The position numbers and the translations under genes are program-made. The notes under the pieces are model-generated. The model was given only the letters and a program-made list of their open reading frames with translations. It did no database searches and was not told the DNA's origin. DNA of 61,566 bases. Origin: DATGFK01 sp040007395. GTDB taxonomy: Bacteria > Chloroflexota > Anaerolineae > Aggregatilineales > UBA2796. This document shows, in pieces, positions 9,187 to 16,031 of this stretch (position 1 is its first letter; the number at the start of each line of letters is the position of its first letter). The stretch is from positions 1-61,566 of the forward strand of contig JBDTVG010000179.1 of assembly GCA_040007395.1 (NCBI GenBank), given 5' to 3'.

Positions 9187-10686
9187 CTATGTCGTAGATT
9201 CAGTGGTGCTGATGTCATGCTGTACATCGTGCAGTTGGCGGGCGAACCAATGATGTATATCGTTGTCAGTCACTTGCTGTGCCAGCTTTTCAGCCCTGCT
9301 ATGTCGATCTTCTTGAGGCATATTCAACGCTTGGTAGATCGCTTCGCGTGCCCCATACACATCAAAGGGCGAAACTAAGAGCGCTTGTTCGCCAAACTCT
9401 TCGGCAACACCCGCTTCTTCAGAGAGGATCAACACCCCATTCCGTTGATTCAAAGCTACCCCTTCTTTCGCCACCAGATTCATACCATCGGCAAGCGGGT
9501 TAACCAACAGCACGTCGTATTGCGTAAGCGCCGTGAGCGCCCGAATATAGTTATTGCCCAGCATTACGCGCACAGGTTCCCAATCGCTTTGCCCCAATGT
9601 CGCGTTGATCTCGCCTACCAACGCCATGATGTCTCTCAGGTAGCGTTTGTATTCCGTCACCTCAGTGCGAGAAGGGACAAGCAGCGCCAACATATACACT
9701 TGTCCTCGGTACGCTGGGTAAACATTCAGAAAATTTCGATAGGCCATCAGCCCACGCAAAATATTCTTACTCGGCTCAACCCGATCCACCCGCAAGATCA
9801 TGCGTCGCGAGCCACTCAGCAGTTTCATGGAGGCATGGTGACTTTGCGCTTCCACACTGCCCGCAAGCTGCTTGAGTTCATCGACATCTACCGAAATAGG
9901 ATAGGGCTTGGCTTCGGTCTCCCGATTCTGATACGTAATACGTCGCCACGGGACTACCACACGGGCTTTCGGCAAGTTATCGAGGCATGTTTGCAGGAAG
10001 CGGCGTGTATCGCGTTCTGTCTGAAATCCGATCCGATCCGCCTGCAACATGGCGATCAGCAGTTCTTGACGGATAACCAATGGCAGCACCCGCCACGCAT
10101 CGGGGCCGGGCCAAGGAATATGGATAAAAGACTGGATGACAACGCGATCTCCCACCAATTCCCGCAGATAGCGTGGAAACAGATACAGGTGATAATCCTG
10201 CGGCATCACCAGCACCGGACCTTGGATTGCGGTGATGCTTTCCGCTGTTGCTGCCGCCAATTGGCGATTAATGGCGGTGTAGCCCTCAGTCCAAGCTCGC
10301 CAAGTCGTCTCATCAACCACTGGCAGCCGCGGCGTATCGTGTAACTGGTGCTGTACAAACCATAACAGCGGATTACTGATGACATTATAGTACTGCTTGT
10401 ATTGTTCAGGGTCGGGGACAACCAAGCGAATTTTCATATCCTGAACGGTATGAACGCCATCGCCCACATGATCCAGCCACTCACGATCCCCTTTGCTTAA
10501 GGCGCACGAGATCCATAAAATCTCATGTTGTCGCGCAAGGCTGCTGATCGCTGTGACTAACCCTCCTGACCCCCGTTCGATGACGGGTTCGCCGTCTTTC
10601 ATGGAAAACGAAAAGGGACCCCGATTCGAGACAATCACAATTTGCAGCGGCCCTGTTGAGGCTTGCTCTGGTGATACCATACTCAT
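9187..10686 (-). CDS. otsA: trehalose-6-phosphate synthase
   Basis: The 499-residue GT20 glycosyltransferase makes trehalose-6-phosphate from UDP-glucose (or another NDP-glucose) and glucose-6-phosphate. The N-terminal motif VSNRGPF and a nearby SGGLV match the donor/acceptor loop. The central MPQDYHLYLFPRYLR segment, the RIGFQT stretch, RVEPSKNI in the second Rossmann domain and the C-terminal NLVAKEGV...LSEEAGV motif (acidic donor-binding residues) are all present. Length is normal for the family. It is the last gene of a three-gene minus-strand operon (PA14 protein, otsB, otsA), 27 nt after otsB, with an AAAGGGGA RBS. With otsB it supplies the OtsAB route to trehalose, a compatible solute and stress protectant. 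Confidence 0.95.
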   Translation of the reverse strand: MSMVSPEQASTGPLQIVIVSNRGPFSFSMKDGEPVIERGSGGLVTAISSLARQHEILWISCALSKGDREWLDHVGDGVHTVQDMKIRLVVPDPEQYKQYYNVISNPLLWFVQHQLHDTPRLPVVDETTWRAWTEGYTAINRQLAAATAESITAIQGPVLVMPQDYHLYLFPRYLRELVGDRVVIQSFIHIPWPGPDAWRVLPLVIRQELLIAMLQADRIGFQTERDTRRFLQTCLDNLPKARVVVPWRRITYQNRETEAKPYPISVDVDELKQLAGSVEAQSHHASMKLLSGSRRMILRVDRVEPSKNILRGLMAYRNFLNVYPAYRGQVYMLALLVPSRTEVTEYKRYLRDIMALVGEINATLGQSDWEPVRVMLGNNYIRALTALTQYDVLLVNPLADGMNLVAKEGVALNQRNGVLILSEEAGVAEEFGEQALLVSPFDVYGAREAIYQALNMPQEDRHSRAEKLAQQVTDNDIHHWFARQLHDVQHDISTTESTT

Positions 10687-10713
10687 TTCGTCCCCTTTTG
10701 TGTCTTGAATACT

Positions 10714-11562
10714 TCAGGATAAGGTTGGAGAAGGCACTGTCAATGGCACTGGCAATGCAGGCAATTGATCTGCGATCCAGTTGAGCAGATGAGCCACATC
10801 ATCGGGATCGTAAGCGATAAGATCGCTGTGCTCCTGCAACTGTAGCGGCGCACCTTCGGAAATTACCCCAACGGTTAATCCTTGTAACAGACCATCTCTG
10901 GCCTTTTCGTGCAGCAGCGACATCGCCGCCAAATCAGTTGTATCGTCGCCTAAGAAAATCGCGCCATCTAGCTCATAATCTGTGATCAAGGTTCGCACAG
11001 CAGTTCCCTTGTTGACGCTTATAGGCGGCTTGATCTCCAGAATTTCGCGGCCTTCGGTGAGGAGCAATCCATAGTGTTCAGCCAACGGCTGTAAGCGATC
11101 TAACAGTCGCTGCCGAACCGCCACAGGATCAGAAGTGGCACGGTAATTTACCGAGGCCGTTGGCCCCTTGTTGTTGATATAGACTCCCGGTTCGGTGAGT
11201 GCGCCGAAGGCTGCCAGCAGGGCTTGCAGAGGTTTCTCCCAACCGCGTGCCACTTCGACGAGCTGAACCGCCTCATCATGCCAGTAATCCATACCATGAT
11301 TGCCGTAATAGACCAGATGGGGTCGCTCGAATCGTTGTCGCAAGTCAGCGGTAGAACGCCCCGAAATCAGCGCAACCAGCGTGACCTTCTCTACCAATAC
11401 GTCTAGCGCTTGAGCATTCTCAGCCGTCATCGCTGCTTGCGACGACTCCGATACGAAATGGCTAAGTGTACCGTCAAAATCGCTGAGAATGCCCAGCCTT
11501 TTCGCCGCGATCACCTGCTTGAGGCGATCCTTATGTAGCGACCAATGCAGCGTATCGATCAT
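10714..11562 (-). CDS. otsB: trehalose-6-phosphate phosphatase
   Basis: The 282-residue HAD-superfamily phosphatase removes phosphate from trehalose-6-phosphate. Motif I is DFDGTL (D28 nucleophile, D30 acid/base), motif II is the SGRS near residue 67, and motif IV is FLGDDTTD near residue 198. The NHGMDYW string and EILEIKPP...NKG segment are typical of the OtsB cap and active site. It sits between the PA14 protein (19 nt upstream) and otsA (27 nt downstream) on the minus strand; the close spacing indicates co-transcription. Confidence 0.95.
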   Translation of the reverse strand: MIDTLHWSLHKDRLKQVIAAKRLGILSDFDGTLSHFVSESSQAAMTAENAQALDVLVEKVTLVALISGRSTADLRQRFERPHLVYYGNHGMDYWHDEAVQLVEVARGWEKPLQALLAAFGALTEPGVYINNKGPTASVNYRATSDPVAVRQRLLDRLQPLAEHYGLLLTEGREILEIKPPISVNKGTAVRTLITDYELDGAIFLGDDTTDLAAMSLLHEKARDGLLQGLTVGVISEGAPLQLQEHSDLIAYDPDDVAHLLNWIADQLPALPVPLTVPSPTLS

Positions 11563-11581
11563 AGCCTTTGTGTCATCTTCC

Positions 11582-12313
11582 TTATCCTGTAATCGGGAGG
11601 TCGGCTACTCTGGCGTTCAGCAGCCGTACATAAGGCGCAAAGATCCACCCAGTCTGGCCTTCAAACTGTACCTGTATCCAAGTTTGGTTGGCATTGCGGC
11701 CTACCACATTTACAATCGTTCCCCAGTCGAGCGTCTGAGTAAAAAAGAAATTTGTTCCCGGCCCACCACGCAGATGCAAAAAGGCTACGAGTTTGCCTTG
11801 TACACCTGTCGGCACCCCCGCAACGGTTACGGGAAGTCCGATAGCACCAGAAGCGATCTGCTCAGTGAACCTGATCTGCGACAGATTTGGACCATCGTAA
11901 TATTCCACCCGCAGAGTATGGTTTCCGGCAGAAAGCGGACGATCAACGGTATAGGCTGTGAATGGCTGGTCGTGCCATTGGTCGATAACCGCCGTGTTGT
12001 CGATAAATAACCGCAGTCCATCGTTCGCCGCCAGTGTGAAGCGATAGGTTCCAGCATAAAAAAAGGCCGTTTTAGTCCAGCGGATGCTGAAGTTGTCCGG
12101 CGGTAACGAAGCCGCAGGCGAAAACTTGGCCCAATAACTGCGGATAAAAGTAATATTGCGTGTAAGGACTGGCTGACCTTGCAGATTGCGATTGTTGAAA
12201 TATTCCACGGCCCACTGTGAGCCTTGCGCCGAGATAGTCACCACCAAGCCCAATCCGGCAGCCAACACAAGCATGATAATCACTAGCTTTGTGCGTACAA
12301 ATCGACCAAACAT
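11582..12313 (-). CDS. membrane-anchored or secreted PA14 + SH3-like domain protein
   Basis: The 243-residue product has an N-terminal hydrophobic segment (about 10-28, signal peptide or anchor). A PA14 domain follows (about 33-150, with YFNNRNLQG, GTYRFTLAANDGLRLFIDN and HTLRVEYYDG), a fold that binds carbohydrates or mediates adhesion. A bacterial SH3-like domain ends it (about 168-235, with LHLRGGPGT and GWIFAPYVRLL), usually a cell-wall or peptide binder. It is first in the trehalose operon, which is odd because neither domain has a known role in trehalose synthesis. It may bind a cell-surface glycan. PA14-SH3 combinations are common in Chloroflexota exported proteins. Confidence 0.8.
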   Translation of the reverse strand: MFGRFVRTKLVIIMLVLAAGLGLVVTISAQGSQWAVEYFNNRNLQGQPVLTRNITFIRSYWAKFSPAASLPPDNFSIRWTKTAFFYAGTYRFTLAANDGLRLFIDNTAVIDQWHDQPFTAYTVDRPLSAGNHTLRVEYYDGPNLSQIRFTEQIASGAIGLPVTVAGVPTGVQGKLVAFLHLRGGPGTNFFFTQTLDWGTIVNVVGRNANQTWIQVQFEGQTGWIFAPYVRLLNARVADLPITG

Positions 12314-12664
12314 GATTTTTTTCTCCTTATCGGAATATTATGGGATGCGAAAGTAAGAAAAGTAATCTATTCGAGGAACTATAGATGCTGCCCAGAATCG
12401 GTAGCGAATAGGATGAGTGAGTGGCACAGCAGAGTAATGAACAAGGTTAATTTAGCATAAACAGGAGTGCATGTGAAGTCAAGTAGTTTCTTAGGATAAA
12501 CGCATCAAAGTTGAGAAATAAGGTCAAAAAGGAAACGGTCATACACAACCGCCTTATTTCGGACAGATCCTCTTTTCATTTTACCCCTGTTCGCATTTAG
12601 ACACTCCCTTAAAGAATTGGGGCTTACCAAGATGAAAAAACGTCTATATAATAGACTATATTAA
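12314..12664. other. intergenic region before tRNA cluster
   Basis: This 351-bp gap between the start of the PA14 gene (leftward) and tRNA-Pro (rightward) is AT-rich and holds no convincing ORF. Its right end carries the tRNA promoter listed separately; I see nothing else in it. Confidence 0.6.
12624..12652 (+). promoter_or_regulatory. sigma70-type promoter of tRNA cluster
   Basis: A -35 TTACCA (12624-12629) and a consensus -10 TATAAT (12647-12652) are separated by 17 nt and lie 12 nt before tRNA-Pro. Confidence 0.7.
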
Positions 12665-12736
12665 CGGGGTGTAGATCAGTGGTAGATCGCTGCGTTTGGG
12701 ACGCAGAGGCCGCCGGTTCGAGTCTGGCCACCCCGA
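12665..12736 (+). tRNA. tRNA-Pro (TGG)
   Basis: Cloverleaf with acceptor CGGGGTG/CACCCCG, anticodon stem CTGCG/CGCAG and loop TTTGGGA giving anticodon TGG. No encoded CCA. Confidence 0.94.
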
Positions 12737-12742
12737 CTATAG

Positions 12743-12814
12743 GCGGCTGTAATTCAGTGGTAGAATGCTTGCCTTCCAAGCAAGACGTCACGGGTTCGAA
12801 TCCCGTCAGCCGCT
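12743..12814 (+). tRNA. tRNA-Gly (TCC)
   Basis: Cloverleaf with acceptor GCGGCTG/CAGCCGC, anticodon stem CTTGC/GCAAG and loop CTTCCAA giving anticodon TCC. It lies 6 nt after tRNA-Pro. No encoded CCA. Confidence 0.94.
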
Positions 12815-12820
12815 TTTAGA

Positions 12821-12896
12821 GGGCCCATAGCTCAGCGGTTAGAGCAGCCGGCTCATAACCGGTCGGTCGCAGGTTCGAATCCTGCTGGGCCCACCA
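12821..12896 (+). tRNA. tRNA with CAT anticodon (Met elongator or Ile2); ICE attachment site
   Basis: Cloverleaf with acceptor GGGCCCA/TGGGCCC, anticodon stem GCCGG/CCGGT and loop CTCATAA, anticodon CAT. The sequence alone does not decide between elongator Met and lysidine-modified Ile2. Unlike its two cluster neighbours and tRNA-Phe it carries an encoded 3' CCA, which would fit restoration of its 3' end by the integrated element. The antisense strand of nearly the whole tRNA encodes the last 17 or so residues of the adjacent serine recombinase. Confidence 0.93.
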
Positions 12897-14581
12897 AACG
12901 GGAGCCAAATCGAACCAGCAGCACTCCTGCTGGTTTGGGTTTTCTGTCCACGGGATCCATTCAATCGGGGCTGCATCACGGGAACGTTATTTGACGATAA
13001 TTCGTGCAGATAACTAAAAGGTGTCCGCAGCTCCATCCTTAAGATTTTCCCCTCTGGGCTGATTACAACCCGCTTGACCATATGTCTCAGCAAGCGTTGT
13101 TGTCCTTGCTGATCCAACTTTTCAAATAGTATACCAGCTTTCGCAATCAGATTGAGTGCGTCATCTAGCGATGCAATATGTGCTCCACAATTCTGGTCAA
13201 TGGCAAGCAATGTTGACTGAATTGCGCTACGTTGATCCTGCCAACCTTTCCAAAGTGTATCCCACACTTCCTCCGAAAGTTTCCCCTTCGTATGAAGACG
13301 AGCAGCCGCAAGCTCTTCTTCGTCAAGACTCTTCAAGGCTTTCTCCAGCATTGACCGATCCGTGCCGTCAGGCTTATTCAAATAATGATCTACATCTGCG
13401 AGATAAACTTCACGAATCCTCGGTAGTAATTCAGTGTCTATTTGAATATTTCTCAAATGTCCAGAAATCTGCTTGTCTATTTGATGGCAAAGGAAATTGT
13501 GCTTGCTGCTGGCAATACAATAATAAGCGACACCTCCTCTAACCCGGTTTGCGTTAGATGTCGAGCAAGTAAGCTTGATTGGCTGATTGCCTCCGATTTG
13601 TATATAGACCAGAGTTTGCAACAAATAAAAGTGGCGTGGTCTATGTTCACGAACTTCGTTACGCCGATCCAGAATCGCTAAACCTGTCTCAAATTCCTCG
13701 GTCGAAACGACTGGTTCCCAATCTCCACGTACTGTTTTGGGTGGTATTGTTGCCCATTTATTTTCGACGACTACCCAACCTGCATAGAACCAGTTGTGAA
13801 AAATATCTGAGAGCTTGTTAGCAGCGGGAACACGTTTGCCATTCGCCTTGACCGCTACAAATGGACGACCAGAACGCATACAGTACCCTCTCGCGTGAAG
13901 CACTTCGCAAATTTCGGCGAGGGTATGTTTGTCTTCGAGAAGAAGGTCCCACGCTTCTCGCCAGACTTTGTATTGCACTGGATCAGCGGCGATCCAGCGT
14001 TTATATTTCGCGTGTTTTAGGCGCTCCTCACGTTGGAGGCCAGCTTTTTTCTTCTCCTTATTGACGTAACCATCTGGCGCTCTCCACGACCATCCACCTT
14101 CGATAAGTTTCGTATGCATCCCTTCTCGACAACGTTCGCCGATCCGATCGGACTCGAAACGAGCCATATTGAACAGCACACCAACGATCATACGACCATC
14201 AGACTTCGCAGGATCGAGACTTGGATAAGTAGCTATTCGGAGCGTGATCCCTAGGGCCATCAATTCATCAAACGCACGTAGACCCTCAACATCATTCCTC
14301 CCAAAGCGATCAACGAACGCAATTGCTACGTGAGAAAATTTGCCAAGGCGGGCATCGGCAAGCATTTGTTGATAGTATTTGCGACCGGTTGATTTACCAG
14401 TAAACGTGTCGGCATAGCGCCCGATGTAAGGCAACCCTGAACTATCAATGAGCCGTTCGTGGTTGAGGCGACTCTGGCTTGTTTGTGAACGTTCTGGCGC
14501 TTGTGCATCCTCATCGCTGGTACGTAGGTATTCGACCCAGCCGGGTGTCAAAGTCAATTGTTGAACTTTGCGCTTACTCAT
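12839..14581 (-). CDS. large serine recombinase (site-specific integrase)
   Basis: The 580-residue protein has an N-terminal resolvase domain with YLRTS at 18-22 (catalytic Ser22) and the FVDRFGRN and ARFESDRIGERCREG segments expected in this domain (to about residue 165). A recombinase DNA-binding domain follows (about 180-300). A degenerate zinc ribbon with scattered Cys and a coiled-coil region lie at about 330-490. The size fits phage/ICE large serine integrases. The frame ends with residues GGPSRIRTCDRPVMSRLL, which are antisense tRNA sequence, and the stop codon lies within the tRNA gene. Excision would therefore replace the C-terminal tail. It is the first gene inside the left boundary, transcribed outward to the tRNA. 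Confidence 0.93.
   Translation of the reverse strand: MSKRKVQQLTLTPGWVEYLRTSDEDAQAPERSQTSQSRLNHERLIDSSGLPYIGRYADTFTGKSTGRKYYQQMLADARLGKFSHVAIAFVDRFGRNDVEGLRAFDELMALGITLRIATYPSLDPAKSDGRMIVGVLFNMARFESDRIGERCREGMHTKLIEGGWSWRAPDGYVNKEKKKAGLQREERLKHAKYKRWIAADPVQYKVWREAWDLLLEDKHTLAEICEVLHARGYCMRSGRPFVAVKANGKRVPAANKLSDIFHNWFYAGWVVVENKWATIPPKTVRGDWEPVVSTEEFETGLAILDRRNEVREHRPRHFYLLQTLVYIQIGGNQPIKLTCSTSNANRVRGGVAYYCIASSKHNFLCHQIDKQISGHLRNIQIDTELLPRIREVYLADVDHYLNKPDGTDRSMLEKALKSLDEEELAAARLHTKGKLSEEVWDTLWKGWQDQRSAIQSTLLAIDQNCGAHIASLDDALNLIAKAGILFEKLDQQGQQRLLRHMVKRVVISPEGKILRMELRTPFSYLHELSSNNVPVMQPRLNGSRGQKTQTSRSAAGSIWLPFGGPSRIRTCDRPVMSRLL
12913..12943 (+). terminator. terminator of tRNA cluster inside recombinase ORF
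   Basis: A perfect 9-bp inverted repeat (12913-12921 with 12927-12935) around CACTC is followed by TGGGTTTTC. It lies on the plus strand 17 nt after the CAT tRNA but antisense to the last codons of the recombinase, so the element appears to supply the terminator for the tRNA operon. Confidence 0.6.
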
Positions 14582-14726
14582 GGCGTTCAGTGTTCCCTAT
14601 AATGCGACACGGAAATCTGTTTTAAACGCATCATGACTCCTGACCATCGCGGATACGTTGCAGCATTATAGGACGCATTCGCGATTTTGTGTTTTTAGGT
14701 CGTCACCCACACCTAGGAAGCCCAAT

Positions 14727-15506
14727 TTATGACTGCGCCTCACGGCGATTTGGCAACTCTGTGGCATCAACGAGCAACTGCCATGTAGCAAGAATGGTTC
14801 CTTTGACTTCTAACTTGATAGCTCTGTCTTCATTGAAGTGGCTCAGATAGTAAAGACGGCTCAAACCGGTCGGCACATCCTTTTCTGGCAGAATCTCGCC
14901 TAATATTGCCTTACCTACAGGGTGCTGCGTCACATGTAAAATATCATCGCTGGTGGGCGGTGTGTTGGGCAGCAACAAACCGAGGTGGAATTCGATACTC
15001 CGCAGCATTGCCTCTTCGGAAATCCCCCCCAACAGACGGGTGAGTAGTTGATCAGGCTTGATGAACCACAGCGAACGGTTGCCTCGCAGCTCGTGGGCCT
15101 GCTTCTGCCACTTGCGAATTTCCTGTCGATAATGCGGAAGCCCATTAGCTTTCTCGAAATCTTCGAGCGTGTCTAACAACCCATTTTGCTGATCCAGTGT
15201 CAGTTCTTCAAAACGTGCAGCGACATACTCACCCATTACGCCGATCTCACGGCGTGTGGTCGGCAAGTAACCCGCCAATGAAAACAGCCAAGTCGGATCG
15301 AGCCGCAGAAAATCCGCTACTGCAACCAACAACTTTGGGCTAGGAGCAGGGGCATCATCCTCTAGGCCGAAGCGCAGCATGTTTCGAATCGAGTTTTCGG
15401 CGACCCCTGCGGCTTGCGCCAGCTTTCCGGCACTAACGTCATTTTGTGCCATAACATAACTTAGAAATGTGCCGAGTGACTCAGTTTCGTGTCTCTGCAT
15501 CGCCAC
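14727..15506 (-). CDS. XRE-family transcriptional regulator
   Basis: The 259-residue protein begins with a Cro/C1-type helix-turn-helix (about 10-75: GTFLSYVMAQNDVSAGKLAQ... VAENSIRNML... LVAVADFLRLDP). The remaining 180 residues are helical without a recognised enzymatic motif and may be a dimerisation or signal domain. It is divergent from a small ORF across a 120-bp region that contains a perfect 11-bp-arm palindrome and an imperfect second copy. This is the classic layout of an autoregulated element repressor. It probably controls recombinase and/or divergent genes. Confidence 0.82.
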   Translation of the reverse strand: MAMQRHETESLGTFLSYVMAQNDVSAGKLAQAAGVAENSIRNMLRFGLEDDAPAPSPKLLVAVADFLRLDPTWLFSLAGYLPTTRREIGVMGEYVAARFEELTLDQQNGLLDTLEDFEKANGLPHYRQEIRKWQKQAHELRGNRSLWFIKPDQLLTRLLGGISEEAMLRSIEFHLGLLLPNTPPTSDDILHVTQHPVGKAILGEILPEKDVPTGLSRLYYLSHFNEDRAIKLEVKGTILATWQLLVDATELPNRREAQS

Positions 15507-15517
15507 CTCGCTTTGAA

Positions 15518-15538
15518 ATACGCAACAAATTGATGTAT
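15518..15538. promoter_or_regulatory. imperfect operator copy near XRE start
   Basis: The 21-bp stretch repeats the right arm and centre of the palindrome at 15591-15616 (AACAAATTGATGTAT), with a decayed, one-base-shorter left arm. It lies about 12 bp upstream of the XRE start codon, placed to block its own transcription. Confidence 0.6.
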
Positions 15539-15590
15539 TTTATTAAAGCAAAATAAATCTATTTTGTCAATAAAAGCGAGTCGAAATAGA

Positions 15591-15616
15591 ATATACATCA
15601 ATTTGTTGATGTATAT
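15591..15616. promoter_or_regulatory. palindromic operator (probable XRE binding site)
   Basis: A perfect inverted repeat: ATATACATCAA (15591-15601), 4-nt spacer, TTGATGTATAT (15606-15616). It lies between the divergent XRE gene and the small ORF starting at 15629, so it probably controls both. Confidence 0.7.
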
Positions 15617-15628
15617 TGAGCGTTGAAA

Positions 15629-15817
15629 ATGAGTGAAGAACTTGAAATAAAGCGGATGGTGGCACGGCTCATTGACCTTGCGAAACTCTTAGCCGAAGTA
15701 GAGCAGCAAGATAACACCAAATTAGTGCAACCCTGCCAATCGATTCTGGATCGACCCCTCACAAAGCCGGCAGTGGAAAAGAAAGAGTCTCCCCAACCCA
15801 AAAGCGGAACTCGCTAA
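15629..15817 (+). CDS. small hypothetical protein divergent from XRE regulator
   Basis: The ORF encodes 62 residues (MSEELEIKRMVARLIDLAK...), an acidic, helical N-terminus followed by a Lys/Pro-rich tail. It starts 13 bp after the palindromic operator, opposite the XRE gene. No family is recognised. A TTG six bases earlier could also serve as start; no strong RBS is visible with either. Its position is that of a repressor-controlled early gene (for example a small antirepressor or excision factor), but that is only positional inference. Confidence 0.45.
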   Translation: MSEELEIKRMVARLIDLAKLLAEVEQQDNTKLVQPCQSILDRPLTKPAVEKKESPQPKSGTR

Positions 15818-16031
15818 GGAACTACTCAACTGACAATATTTCGGCACCCCCACACTACTTGGCGCATAGCTCCAAAATCTGACCGCCCTCTATAAGCCCT
15901 TCAAAATTGTCGCTGCACAAGCGGCATTTTGGCTTATTGCCCATAAACATCCACTAGCGCTTTTGATAATTATTATATAATCAGGCTAGTGTCTCTCTAG
16001 GGCCTGTCTCACACATCAAAAGGATGTCCGC

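Noticed and set aside
9385..10344. 319-codon open frame antisense to otsA
   Set aside because: It lies wholly within a well-supported gene; its translation is Arg/His-rich without fold or motif.
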